The notes beneath the pieces were generated by a model, which was given only the letters and a program-made list of their open reading frames with translations, was not told the DNA's origin and ran no database searches. Positions 52,790 to 61,871 of a stretch of DNA of 64,000 bases are shown here, in pieces. The translations under genes were made by a program, and so were the position numbers. Positions within the stretch are counted from its first letter, which is position 1. Each line of letters begins with the position of its first letter. The DNA is from Streptomyces sp. CC0208 (GTDB lineage: Bacteria; Actinomycetota; Actinomycetes; Streptomycetales; Streptomycetaceae): assembly GCF_003443735.1 (NCBI RefSeq), contig NZ_CP031969.1:868001-932000 (forward strand), in the 5' to 3' direction.

Positions 52790-53491
52790 GTGGATGAGAC
52801 AGCCCCGCAGAAGGGCACCGTGCCGCAGCGCGCCATCGAGCAGATCAAGGCGATGATCGGCGAGGGCCGGCTGGAGCCGGGCCAGCGGCTGCCGACCGAG
52901 CGTGATCTGGCGGTGCAGCTGGGCATCTCCCGCAGTTCGATGCGGGAGGCGATCCGCGCGCTGACGGTCCTGGGCGTGCTGGAGGCGCGGCACGGCTCGG
53001 GCATCTACGTCACGCAGCTGGAGGCCGGCGATCTGCTGGAGACCTTCGGCGTGGTCGCCGACCTGTCACGGGGCCCGCAACTGGTGGAGCTCCTGGAGGT
53101 GCGCCGCATCCTGGAGTCGACGGCGACCGCGCTGGCCGCCGCCCGCATCACCCCGGACCAGCTGGCCGAGGTGGAGAAACACCTCACGGCGATGAACGCC
53201 ACCGACGACCCCGAGGTGATCCTCGCCCACGACCTGGCCTTCCACCGTGAGATCGCGGGGGCCGCCGGCAACGACACGATGGCGGCGATCCTGGAGGGCC
53301 TGTCCTCGCGCACCTTCCGGGCCCGGGTCTGGCGCGGCTACCAGGAGGAGGGCGCCTTCGAGCGCACCCGGCGCGAGCACGCGGCGATCCACCGGGCCCT
53401 GGTCGCGCACGACCCGGAGGCGGCCCGAGCGGCGGCCGCCGCGCATGTGGGCGAGGTGGAGGAGTGGCTGCGGGCGCAGCTCGGGGCGTGA
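52790..53491 (+). CDS. FadR-subfamily GntR transcriptional regulator
   Basis: This 233-residue protein has an N-terminal GntR winged helix (AIEQIKAMIGEGRLEPGQRLPTERDLAVQLGISRSSMREAIRALTVLGVLEARHGSGIYV) and a C-terminal FCD domain with AHDLAFHREIAGAAGND and RREHAAIHRALVAHD, whose Asp and His residues bind a metal and an acid ligand. FCD regulators often respond to sugar acids or organic acids, fitting a fuconate-type effector. GTG 52790 has GGAGGA at 52779-52784; earlier in-frame starts lack one. A perfect FadR-type palindrome lies upstream. It should repress the divergent ABC/fucose operon. Confidence 0.92.
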   Translation: MDETAPQKGTVPQRAIEQIKAMIGEGRLEPGQRLPTERDLAVQLGISRSSMREAIRALTVLGVLEARHGSGIYVTQLEAGDLLETFGVVADLSRGPQLVELLEVRRILESTATALAAARITPDQLAEVEKHLTAMNATDDPEVILAHDLAFHREIAGAAGNDTMAAILEGLSSRTFRARVWRGYQEEGAFERTRREHAAIHRALVAHDPEAARAAAAAHVGEVEEWLRAQLGA

Positions 53492-53752
53492 ACGAGGGGG
53501 AGGCCGAGGTGCGGAGCCGAGGACGGTGCGGGCCACATCGACCGCCACCGGATACGGCGGGTTCGGCCCCAGGTCACCATGGAAGTGAGGGGACTGCCGA
53601 ACGGCGACCGGCATCGGCCGTCGGCGTCCGTGAACCGGACCTCGGACGTCCGCCCCGGGGAGAGCGGGCTCGTCACCCTCTCCACCGCGCCCGCCGACGG
53701 CATGGCCGAGCCCGAACCGGACGAGTTCACGGTGCGCCGGCATCAACGCATC
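53492..53752. other. Intergenic region between regulator and GH38 gene ends
   Basis: No gene could be assigned. A plus-strand frame of 60 codons from ATG 53578 to 53760 exists, but it lacks a ribosome-binding site and any recognisable domain. It may be a remnant. Confidence 0.4.
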
Positions 53753-53786
53753 GGGTGAGGGGGCGGGCAGACCCGCCCCCTCACCC
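53753..53786. terminator. Perfect 15-bp hairpin ending the N-glycan operon
   Basis: GGGTGAGGGGGCGGG (53753-53767) pairs perfectly with CCCGCCCCCTCACCC (53772-53786) across a CAGA tetraloop. It lies just past the alpha-mannosidase stop codon and marks the end of the operon from 63158; it can also stop transcription coming from the regulator side. Confidence 0.9.
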
Positions 53787-53791
53787 AGGAC

Positions 53792-56700
53792 TCAGACCCG
53801 GGTGAACCGCAGGGTGACCAGCTCGAACGGCCGCAGCCGCAACGACACTTCGTTCCCCTCGCTCCGCAGCGAGGGAGCGTCGGCCGGCGGCCGCTCCAGC
53901 AGATCCGTCGCCGTGACCCCGGCCACCTCGAAGTGGGCCGTGAGCGTGGCCCGTGCCCGTCCTCCGTGGGCCTCGTGGAAGCGGACCACCACGTCCCCGC
54001 TGCCGTCGTCGGCCAGCTTGACCGCGGTGACGACGACGGCGTGCTGGTCGACGGTCACCAGGGGCGCGACCTCCTGGGAACCCCGTACGGACCGCTCCGG
54101 CAGATTGATCCGCCACCCCTCCCGCACCGCGTCCCCGATACCGGCCCCCGGCACCAGCGCGTGCCGGAAGCGGTGGACGCCCTGGTCGGTCTCCGGGTCG
54201 GGGAACCGCGGGGCGCGCAGCAGCGACGCACGGACCGTGGTGGTCGTGCCCCGGTCGCCGTCCGTGCGCACCGTTCGGGTCACGTCGTGGCCGTACGTCG
54301 AGTCGTTGACGATCGCCACACCCCAGCCGGGTTCCTCCAGGTGCACGAAGCGGTGGTTGCAGGCCTCGAACTTCGCCGCCTCCCAGGACGTGTTGGTGTG
54401 TGTGGGCCGGTGGAAGTGCCCGAACTGCGTCTCCGACGCGTACCGTTCGGCGTGCACGTCGAGCGGGAAGGCGAGCTTCAGGAACTTCTCCGTCTCGTGC
54501 CAGTCGACCTCCGTGTCCACCAGCAACCGCCGCTCCCCCGGCGCCAGGGACAGGAGCTGGCTGACGCGGGAGGCACCGAAGGTCCGCGTGATCCGCACCC
54601 CGTGCCCCTCGGGGGCGATCTGGTCCACGTCGGTGAGATCCGTGACCGTGTTGCGGTAGAACTCGTCCACATCCCAGGCGTCCCACATGTTCGGGAAGTC
54701 CGGGTGGAGTTGGAGAAGGTTTCCCGCCTGCCCCGGTGCGATCGTCTCCCGGTCGGCCTCGATGTCGTACGCGGAGACGACCAGGCCCCGCGCGTCGACC
54801 TCGACCCGCAGCACGCCGTTGTCCAGGAGCTGGCCGCCGCCGGGGCGCTCGGTCACCGTCGTCCGTCCCTCGACGACCGCGGTTCCGGCGCCGCCCGCCG
54901 CGACTCCGCCACGGCCGTGGGGTGCGGAGTTGAAGAGCAGTTCCCGTGTCCCCTCCCCCGCCAGCGCGCGCTGGGCCGCGTCGATGATGCCGTTCAGCTC
55001 GTCCGCGATCCGCTCGTACGTGCGCCGTGCCTCCCGGTGCACCCAGGCGATGGAGGACCCCGGCAGGATGTCGTGGAACTGGTGCAGCAGCACGGTCTTC
55101 CAGATGCGGTCCAACTCCTCGTACGGGTAGGGGAATCCGGTCCGTACGGCCGCCGTCGCCGCCCACAGCTCGGCCTCGCGCAGGAGGTGCTCGCTGCGGC
55201 GGTTGCCCTGCTTGGTCTTCGCCTGGCTGGTGAGGGTGGCGCGGTGGAGTTCGAGGTACAGCTCGCCGACCCAGACGGGCGGTTCGGGGTACTCGGTCTC
55301 GGCCTTGGTGAAGAACTCCGCCGGGGTCTCCCAGGCCACGGTGGCCGACCCTTCGAGGTCGCGCAGCCGGGCCGCCTTGGCGATCATCTCCCGGGTGGTG
55401 CCGCCGCCCCCGTCACCCCAGCCGGTGGGGGCGAGGGAGTGCCGGGCGGCCCCCTTGTCCTTGAAGTTCCGTGCCGCGTGGGCGATTTCGCTGCCCTTCA
55501 TGGAGCAGTTGTAGGTGTCGACGGGCGGGAAGTGGGTGAAGATCCGCGTTCCGTCGATGCCCTCCCACCGGAAGGTGTGGTGCGGGAACTTGTTCGTCTG
55601 CGACCAGGAGATCTTCTGCGTCAGCAGCCACTTGGAACCCGCCGCCTTGATGATCTGGGGCAGTCCGGCCGCGAACCCGAACGTGTCGGGCAGCCACGCC
55701 TCCTCGTTCTCGATGCCGAACTCGTCGAGGAAGAACCGCTTGCCGTGCACGAACTGGCGGGCCATCGCCTCCGAGCCGGGCATGTTGGTGTCCGACTCCA
55801 CCCACATGCCGCCGGCGGGCACGAACCGTCCGTCGGCCACGGCCTTCTTCACCCGCGCCCACACCTCCGGCCGGTGGTCGCGCACCCAGGCCCACTGCTG
55901 GGCCTGGGACATGGCGAACACGAACTTCGGTTCGTCGTCGAGGAGCGCGGTCATGTTGGAGGTGGTCCGGGCGACCTTGCGGACCGTCTCACGCAGCGGC
56001 CACAGCCACGCCGAGTCGATGTGCGCGTGGCCCACCGCACTGATGCGGTGCGCGGACGGGACGGCGGGCTCGGACAGGACCGTCTCCAGCCGTACGCGTG
56101 CCTGCGCCGCCGTGCCGTTCACGTCCTGGAGGTCCAGGGCGTCCAGCGCCTTCTCCACCGCCCGCAGGATCTCCCAGCGGCGCGTCGACTCCACCGGCAG
56201 TTCGGCCATCAGCTCGCCGAGCACCTCCAGGTCGATCACCAGCTGCCACACGGTCTCGTCGAAGACGGCGAGGTCCATGCGCTCCAGCCGGTACTGCGGC
56301 TCGCTGCCCGCGGTCTCCTTGTCCCCCAACCGCGTGGGCAGGAAGGGGTGGTAGTCGAGGATGACCGGATTGGAGGCGGCCTCCACGTGCAGCCGCACCT
56401 CCTCGCCGCCCTCGACGGGCGCGCCGATCCGCACCCACTGGTTGCGCGGGTTGAGGCCCTTCACCGGGGTGCCGTCGGGCCGGTAGACCAGGCCCTCGCA
56501 CTGGAAGCCGGGCATGTTCTCGTCGAAGCCGAGGTCGAGAAGTGCCTCGACGGTCCTCCCGGCCCACTCCTCGGGGACGGTCCCGGTGACGCGGAACCAG
56601 CTGGTGCCCCAGGGAGCACCCCAGCGGGCGCCCACGGCGATGGGCTCCGGCTCGGCGGCCAGGCCCTCGGCGACGGGCACCGGCTCGTCGGGCGCGTGCC

Positions 56701-56806
56701 ACACCGCCACGTCCAGCGGCACGGACTCGGGGTACACGGCGGGGCGGAGGCGCTCGTCGAGGACGCGCTTGAGGCGGGCTTCGACCAGGCTGCGGTCGTC
56801 ATGCAT
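53792..56806 (-). CDS. Alpha-mannosidase, glycoside hydrolase family 38
   Basis: This 1004-residue retaining alpha-mannosidase has the GH38 zinc and active-site motifs: GHAHIDSAWLWPLRE (His262 and Asp264 as zinc ligands) and WLPDTFGFAAGLPQI (Asp374 as nucleophile). HQFHDILPGSS supplies further zinc ligands. An N-terminal lectin-like beta domain and a large C-terminal beta-sandwich flank the catalytic part, as in bacterial cytoplasmic GH38 enzymes. No signal peptide is present. It would trim alpha-linked mannose from imported oligosaccharides. It is the last gene of an operon with an endo-beta-N-acetylglucosaminidase and an importer. Confidence 0.95.
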   Translation of the reverse strand: MHDDRSLVEARLKRVLDERLRPAVYPESVPLDVAVWHAPDEPVPVAEGLAAEPEPIAVGARWGAPWGTSWFRVTGTVPEEWAGRTVEALLDLGFDENMPGFQCEGLVYRPDGTPVKGLNPRNQWVRIGAPVEGGEEVRLHVEAASNPVILDYHPFLPTRLGDKETAGSEPQYRLERMDLAVFDETVWQLVIDLEVLGELMAELPVESTRRWEILRAVEKALDALDLQDVNGTAAQARVRLETVLSEPAVPSAHRISAVGHAHIDSAWLWPLRETVRKVARTTSNMTALLDDEPKFVFAMSQAQQWAWVRDHRPEVWARVKKAVADGRFVPAGGMWVESDTNMPGSEAMARQFVHGKRFFLDEFGIENEEAWLPDTFGFAAGLPQIIKAAGSKWLLTQKISWSQTNKFPHHTFRWEGIDGTRIFTHFPPVDTYNCSMKGSEIAHAARNFKDKGAARHSLAPTGWGDGGGGTTREMIAKAARLRDLEGSATVAWETPAEFFTKAETEYPEPPVWVGELYLELHRATLTSQAKTKQGNRRSEHLLREAELWAATAAVRTGFPYPYEELDRIWKTVLLHQFHDILPGSSIAWVHREARRTYERIADELNGIIDAAQRALAGEGTRELLFNSAPHGRGGVAAGGAGTAVVEGRTTVTERPGGGQLLDNGVLRVEVDARGLVVSAYDIEADRETIAPGQAGNLLQLHPDFPNMWDAWDVDEFYRNTVTDLTDVDQIAPEGHGVRITRTFGASRVSQLLSLAPGERRLLVDTEVDWHETEKFLKLAFPLDVHAERYASETQFGHFHRPTHTNTSWEAAKFEACNHRFVHLEEPGWGVAIVNDSTYGHDVTRTVRTDGDRGTTTTVRASLLRAPRFPDPETDQGVHRFRHALVPGAGIGDAVREGWRINLPERSVRGSQEVAPLVTVDQHAVVVTAVKLADDGSGDVVVRFHEAHGGRARATLTAHFEVAGVTATDLLERPPADAPSLRSEGNEVSLRLRPFELVTLRFTRV

Positions 56807-56855
56807 GCGGGGTGCTCTCCAAGGGTCCGGGGGTTACCAGGGGCGGGTCACGGTG

Positions 56856-58853
56856 TCACCAGGCATGGGTGACGGTCACAGGGTCCGACGACGTGTACTG
56901 CTCCCCCACGGCACGCAGCTCCAACCGCGCCTGCCGCTCGCCCTGTTCGGGCCGGAGACCGGCGACGAACCAGGCTCGCTGGCAGGTGCCGCCGAGGAAG
57001 CGCCGGGTGCCGTCGGGCAGGAGCCGGTGCAGGGTGTAGTGGCGCACGGCGCCGGGTGCGGGGTTCCAGGCCAGGCGCAGGTCGCCGCCCGAGGCCGCGG
57101 TGACGCGCAGTCCGGAGGGCGGGCAGGGGGTGCGGCGGGTGTCGTACACGGCGAGTCCGCCGAGCCGCCACTTCACCGGGCCGGTGCCGGTGAGCCGTAC
57201 GCCGAGCGCGTGGACAGCCCCGGAGAGCCCGGTGAGCCGTACGGTCGAGGTCCGCCAGCCGTCGCCCCCGGTCACCGGCAGGTAGGTGTACGGCGGTGTC
57301 GCCCCCGGCGCGGCCGGCTCGGCGGTGGCCACGGCGAGCTCGACGCCCACCTCGCCCTCGTCCGTCCGGTGGGTGAGCTCGACCACCGTGTCACCGCTGA
57401 TCGGCAGCCGGACCGTGTACAGGTCCACCGTGACCGGCGCGTCCGGCGCGCCGGCCACGAGCACGCTGCTGCCGCCCCGCCAGGCGTCCGCGAAGTCGAA
57501 GGAGACGGTCGGCCGTGCGCCCTCCGTCCGCGCCACCCACCGCCGCGACGGCAGCCGGTCCTGCAGTCCCAGGTGGTTCCACGCCGTCTCCGAGGTGACG
57601 GCCCCCTCCTCGTACCACCGCAGCCCGTGCCCGGTGTTGAACACGCTCGCGAACGGCAGCGCGGTGACCGTCGACCGGTCCGCGACCGACACCGCCGGAG
57701 CCCGCCAGGCGTCCGTGTCGTCCGGCTGTGAGGGGTCGAGCGACGCCCCCGTCCAGAAGCGGTCGTCGGCCGCGTGGAAGTCCTGCGGCGACCGCTGGTC
57801 CGACGGCAGGTGGTTGCGGGTCCACTCGGGCCGGTACAACCCGATCGAGGTCACATGGGGCTTGTCCCGGGGCACGATCGCGTCCCAGTTCTCCGACGTG
57901 TTCCAGCCGCCCGCCTCCACGTCCACGCCCGCCCACAACGCGTAGCGACTGCGGCCCAGTTGCTGCGCCAGCGTGCCCGAGGACGCCAGAGCGCCCGCCG
58001 TCCACCGGAAGTCGACGAACATGTCGTCGGCTGCCTCGAAGAACGCCTGGTTACGGCTGTTCAGCGCGCCCTGCCAGCTCACCGTCCCGTTCACGGTCAT
58101 CGAGTCGTACCAGGTGACCCGCTGGCCCCTCGCCCTGGAGAGGGACGTCAACTCCCGTACGAAGCCCAGCATGTCCGCCCCGAGAGCCGGGTCGCCTCCC
58201 CCGGTCTCGGCGTTGACGAACCATCCGTCGAAGCCGTACGCCGTGGCGACCGCGACGAGTCGATCCGCCAGGGGATACCGGCCGGCCGCGTCCTTCTGCA
58301 CCAGGTCCCGGGTCCACCGCAACAGTCCGCCGTAGGCGACCGGCGGCAGGAAGATGGTGCCGAGGACGGGCACGCCGTGACGGTGGGCCGCGTCCACGAT
58401 CGGGGCGTTCGGCGCGAGGATCAGCCCCTCGCCGGAGGAGCCGCCCCAGAAGACGAGTTCGTCGACGTAGGCCCAGTGCCCGAAGGCGTAGTAGTCGGAC
58501 GTGGCCGAGCCCTGTGAGGGGTTGCCGGCCGTGGGCCCGAAGGAGACCAGCGACTGGATGCGGGCCTGGCCTGCGCGTGCCGTCGGGTTCGCGGGCGTCG
58601 GGGTGAAGCGGGCGGCGAGCGGTACGGAGGCCGCGTTGAAGGCGAGGTCGGCGTCGTCGGCCGCCCGCCACGGCTTGAGGCTGCGCCAGGTGATGCCGGC
58701 GCCGGGGCTGCCGGAGGGCAGGGAGTCCGGGTACCAGTAGGTGGCGTACGGCTGGAGCGCGGTCGCGGTCGCCGTTGCCGCCTTCGCCGGCAGCGCGGGG
58801 AGCAGGGCCGCCGCGGTCGCGGCGAGCAGGACCGTGCGTCTGGTGGGGTTCAC
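56856..58853 (-). CDS. Secreted endo-beta-N-acetylglucosaminidase, GH85
   Basis: This 665-residue enzyme has a signal peptide with twin arginines (NPTRRTVLLAATAAALLPALPAKAA), a GH85 barrel beginning YATYWYPDSLPSGS, and the diagnostic active-site segment GFDGWFVNAETGGG, in which Asn214 and Glu216 act in substrate-assisted catalysis. WAGVDVEAGGWNT and two C-terminal beta-sandwich/fibronectin-like parts follow. It cuts between the two core GlcNAc residues of N-glycans outside the cell, releasing an oligosaccharide with one GlcNAc at its end. The start is GTG 58853 with AGGAGG upstream. It sits between GH5 and GH38 genes. Confidence 0.93.
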   Translation of the reverse strand: MNPTRRTVLLAATAAALLPALPAKAATATATALQPYATYWYPDSLPSGSPGAGITWRSLKPWRAADDADLAFNAASVPLAARFTPTPANPTARAGQARIQSLVSFGPTAGNPSQGSATSDYYAFGHWAYVDELVFWGGSSGEGLILAPNAPIVDAAHRHGVPVLGTIFLPPVAYGGLLRWTRDLVQKDAAGRYPLADRLVAVATAYGFDGWFVNAETGGGDPALGADMLGFVRELTSLSRARGQRVTWYDSMTVNGTVSWQGALNSRNQAFFEAADDMFVDFRWTAGALASSGTLAQQLGRSRYALWAGVDVEAGGWNTSENWDAIVPRDKPHVTSIGLYRPEWTRNHLPSDQRSPQDFHAADDRFWTGASLDPSQPDDTDAWRAPAVSVADRSTVTALPFASVFNTGHGLRWYEEGAVTSETAWNHLGLQDRLPSRRWVARTEGARPTVSFDFADAWRGGSSVLVAGAPDAPVTVDLYTVRLPISGDTVVELTHRTDEGEVGVELAVATAEPAAPGATPPYTYLPVTGGDGWRTSTVRLTGLSGAVHALGVRLTGTGPVKWRLGGLAVYDTRRTPCPPSGLRVTAASGGDLRLAWNPAPGAVRHYTLHRLLPDGTRRFLGGTCQRAWFVAGLRPEQGERQARLELRAVGEQYTSSDPVTVTHAW

Positions 58854-58866
58854 GAGCGGGTGCCTC

Positions 58867-60114
58867 CTAGTGGTCCTTGTGGGGCGGGAGTACCTGATCG
58901 GATGTGACGACCTCGGTGATGCCGCGCGCGGACAGGTGGTCCCGGTCGGCGGCACGGGTGTCGAGGACGGTGGTGGGGCGGGCGCCGTCGGCGACCAGCC
59001 GGAAGTAGGCGTCGTAGACCGGGCCGCCGGGCGCGCAGAGCGAGCGGGAGCCGGGGTCGGCGGGGACGACCAGGGCCGTCGTACGACGTTGTGGAGCGGT
59101 GAAGCCGGTGCGCGCCGCCCGCTCCAGTGCCCGGGCCGTGTCCTTCGGTCTCCGGTCGTTGGTCAACAGGCCGAGCCCGTACTCGAGTTCCGGGAAGTCG
59201 GCCAGGTCCCGGGACACGTCGTGGGAGCACCACCAGGTGACGCCCCACAGGTCGGGGCAGTCCAGGACGCCTGCCACGGTCGCCTCGGTGAAGGCGGCGG
59301 CGTGCTCGGGCGGGACCAGCGGAGCGGGCGCGCCGACCTCCTGGAGCCAGACCGGCCGGCGCGGGTCGTCGGCCCAGGCCTTGCTCAGCTCGACGAGGTA
59401 GGCCGCGTGGTGCTCGCTCGCGACCGAGGTCCGGCCGTGTCGCTGGGCGGTGCCGTTGAAGACCCAGGAGTGCACGGCGGTGACAGCGCCGTGGCGGGCG
59501 GCCTGGGCGGGGGTGAAGGGCTGGTCGTCCTGGTACCAGGTGGCGTCGTACTCGGCGTGCAGGTGCAGCCGCCCGGGCGCCCCTTCCTCGCAGGCGGCCA
59601 GCATGCGGGTCAGCCAGGCGTCGATCTGCTCGGAGGTGGCCGGGTCGGGGTCGGGATGGGGGGCGGCGGAGAACTGGTTGATCTCGTTGCCGAGGGTCAT
59701 GCCGAGGAAGGTGGGGCGGTCCGCCAGCGCCGCCGCCAGCGTGCGCAGGTAGGCGGCCTGGCCCTCGACGACCTCCGGGTCGGTGAAGAGGTTGCGCCGG
59801 TGCCAGGTCCTCGTCCAGGCCGGCAGGAAGTCGAAGCTGCTCAAGTGCCCTTGCAGACCGTCCACGTTGACGTCGAGGCCGCGCTCGGCGGCGGCGTCGA
59901 CGAGCCGTACGAGATCCGCGACGGCACGCTCCCGGATCAGGGTGCGGTTCGGCTGGAAGTACGGCCACAGCGGGAAGACCCGGATGTGGTCGAGGCCCAG
60001 GTCGGCGATCGAGTCGAGGTCGGCGCGGACGGCGTCCAGGTCGAAGTCGAGCCAGTGGTGGAACCATCCGACGCTCGGGGTGTAGTTGACGCCGAAGCGC
60101 ACGGCAGCAGACAT
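58867..60114 (-). CDS. Glycoside hydrolase family 5 enzyme, probably GH5_18 beta-mannosidase
   Basis: This 415-residue protein is a clan-A TIM-barrel glycosidase without signal peptide. The acid/base Glu144 lies in LGNEINQF and the nucleophile Glu259 in VWLQEVGAP. FGVNYTPSVGWFHHWLDFDLDAVRADLDSIADLGLDHIRVFPLWPYFQPN is the conserved N-terminal barrel. From memory it resembles subfamily GH5_18, which contains cytoplasmic enzymes cutting Man-beta-1,4-GlcNAc, the core left after endoglycosidase and alpha-mannosidase action. The operon context (GH85, GH38, sugar importer) fits exactly. The family is secure; the subfamily needs a search. Confidence 0.82.
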   Translation of the reverse strand: MSAAVRFGVNYTPSVGWFHHWLDFDLDAVRADLDSIADLGLDHIRVFPLWPYFQPNRTLIRERAVADLVRLVDAAAERGLDVNVDGLQGHLSSFDFLPAWTRTWHRRNLFTDPEVVEGQAAYLRTLAAALADRPTFLGMTLGNEINQFSAAPHPDPDPATSEQIDAWLTRMLAACEEGAPGRLHLHAEYDATWYQDDQPFTPAQAARHGAVTAVHSWVFNGTAQRHGRTSVASEHHAAYLVELSKAWADDPRRPVWLQEVGAPAPLVPPEHAAAFTEATVAGVLDCPDLWGVTWWCSHDVSRDLADFPELEYGLGLLTNDRRPKDTARALERAARTGFTAPQRRTTALVVPADPGSRSLCAPGGPVYDAYFRLVADGARPTTVLDTRAADRDHLSARGITEVVTSDQVLPPHKDH

Positions 60115-60145
60115 GCGGAGTCCTTGTCAGACGCGAGGCGGGGCA

Positions 60146-60976
60146 TCAGCCCTTCACCGCCCCCTCGCCCACCCCGCGGAAGAAGTACCGCTGGAGTCCG
60201 GCGAAGAGGGCGATCAGCGGGGCCACGGCGATGACCGTGCCCGCGGCGACGAGCCGTTCGTCGCCTGCGAAGGTGCCGTGCAGGTAGTTGAGGCCGATGG
60301 TCAGCGTGAACTTCGACGGGTCGCTCAGCACGATCAGCGGCCACAGGAAGTCGTCCCAGGCGCCCATGAAGGCGAAGATCGCGACGACGGCCACCGTCCC
60401 CTTCACCGACGGCAGCGCGATCCGCAGGAACCGCTGCCAGACGTTGGCGCCGTCGACGTAGGCGGCTTCCTCGATCTCGTACGGCAGGTTGAGGAAGGCG
60501 TTGCGCATCAGCAGGACGTTCATCGCGCCGATGCAGCCCGGCAGGACCACGCCGACCAGGGTGTTGTTGAGGCCGAGCTCCCGCATGGTGGTGAACTGGG
60601 CGATGATGATGCCCTCCACGGGCACGAGCATCGCCAGGACGAAGGCGAGGGTGGCCGCCCGGCGGCCGCGGTAGCGCAGTCGGGCCAGGGCGTAGCCGGC
60701 GAGTGCCGAACCGGCGCAGTTGGTCACGACGTTGGCGGTGGCGACCTTCAGCGAGTTGAAGGCGTAGTCCCAGACGGGGATGGTGTCGGCGACCCGCTCG
60801 TAGTTGTGGAGGGTCGGATGCTCGGGCAGGAAGGACGGCGGCGAGCTGTAGATGTCCTCGGTGGGGCCCTTGAGCGAGGTCGACAGCTGCCAGAGGAAGG
60901 GGCCGACGGTCAGGGCGAGGACGGCGAGCAACAGGGCGTATCTCAGCACCAGTTCGCGCTTGCGGACGCGGGTCAT
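60146..60976 (-). CDS. CUT1 sugar ABC transporter permease (MalG-like)
   Basis: This 276-residue permease has six hydrophobic helices and the cytoplasmic EAA loop YEIEEAAYVDGANVWQRFLRIALPSVKG, which contacts the ATPase. It pairs with the MalF-like permease whose gene it overlaps by 4 bp. The pair, with the binding protein at 61872, would import an oligosaccharide. No ATPase gene is in the operon; in streptomycetes such importers usually share the multiple-sugar ATPase MsiK. The following GH5, GH85 and GH38 genes suggest an N-glycan-derived ligand. Confidence 0.93.
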   Translation of the reverse strand: MTRVRKRELVLRYALLLAVLALTVGPFLWQLSTSLKGPTEDIYSSPPSFLPEHPTLHNYERVADTIPVWDYAFNSLKVATANVVTNCAGSALAGYALARLRYRGRRAATLAFVLAMLVPVEGIIIAQFTTMRELGLNNTLVGVVLPGCIGAMNVLLMRNAFLNLPYEIEEAAYVDGANVWQRFLRIALPSVKGTVAVVAIFAFMGAWDDFLWPLIVLSDPSKFTLTIGLNYLHGTFAGDERLVAAGTVIAVAPLIALFAGLQRYFFRGVGEGAVKG

Positions 60977-61869
60977 GTCTCCCCCCTCCGATCGGCCCGC
61001 AGCACGAGCAGCATCAGCGCGACGGTGACGACGAAGACGACGACCGAGATCGCGGACGCGTAGCCGACCCGGCCGGTCAGTCCGGTGCCGGTGCGCTGGA
61101 CGAGCATCACGAGCGTGGTGTCCTCACCGGCCGGCCCGCCGCTCGGGCCGGCCATCAGGTAGACCTCGGAGAACACCTTGAAGGCGGCGACCGAGGACAG
61201 CGCCCCGACGAGTGCCATCGTCGATCGGACGGCGGGCACCGTCACCGTGACGAACCGGCGGACGGCACCTGCTCCGTCCACCGCCGCGGCCTCGTGCAGC
61301 TCACGCGGCACGTTGGCCAGCGCGGCCAGGTAAATGATCATGTAGTAGCCGAGGCCCTTCCACACCGTGACCGCCATGGCGCTCAGCAGGAGCAGCCACT
61401 GGTCGCTCAGGAACCCGACCCGTCCCACCCCCACGCTCTCCAGCAGCGAGTTGATCAGACCGCGTTCGTCGAGGAGCCACACCCAGATGAGTCCGACCAC
61501 GACGATCGACGCGACGACCGGGGTGTAGAAGGCGGACCGGAACAAGGTGATGCCGGGGATGTTCTTCTGGACCAGCAGCGCGAGCAGCAGCGGCAGGATC
61601 ACCAGCGCGGGTACGACTCCGAGGACGTACAGGGTGCTGTTGCGCAGGCCGATCCAGAACATGTCGTCGTGCAGCAGTTCACGGAAGTTCGCAAGGCCCA
61701 CGAACTCGCCCGGGATCAGGGTGCGCCGGTCGGTGAAGGCGTTCACCAGGGTGGAGACGAACGGGTACAGGATGAACGCGCCGATGATCAGCAGACCGGG
61801 TGCGGCGAACAGCCAGGGGCTCAGCGGCCATTGGCGCCGCACCCGGGACACGGTGGTGGACGACGACAT
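60973..61869 (-). CDS. CUT1 sugar ABC transporter permease (MalF-like)
   Basis: This 298-residue permease has six hydrophobic helices (first at WLFAAPGLLIIGAFILYPFVSTLVNAF) and the EAA loop RELHEAAAVDGAGAVRRFVTVTVPAVRS. It forms the membrane channel with the MalG-like subunit. The ATG at 61869 follows the stop of the binding-protein gene by 2 bp. The arrangement binding protein, MalF, MalG is the usual order of CUT1 operons. The substrate is inferred from the downstream glycosidases. Confidence 0.93.
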   Translation of the reverse strand: MSSSTTVSRVRRQWPLSPWLFAAPGLLIIGAFILYPFVSTLVNAFTDRRTLIPGEFVGLANFRELLHDDMFWIGLRNSTLYVLGVVPALVILPLLLALLVQKNIPGITLFRSAFYTPVVASIVVVGLIWVWLLDERGLINSLLESVGVGRVGFLSDQWLLLLSAMAVTVWKGLGYYMIIYLAALANVPRELHEAAAVDGAGAVRRFVTVTVPAVRSTMALVGALSSVAAFKVFSEVYLMAGPSGGPAGEDTTLVMLVQRTGTGLTGRVGYASAISVVVFVVTVALMLLVLRADRRGET

Positions 61870-61871
61870 GG

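Noticed and set aside
53578..53760. Possible 60-codon gene downstream of the FadR-type regulator
   Set aside because: No ribosome-binding site, no recognisable domain, and its end runs into the operon terminator.
53933..56872. 979-codon plus-strand open frame
   Set aside because: It is antisense to the GH38 gene, which has all catalytic motifs; no recognisable domain in the shadow.
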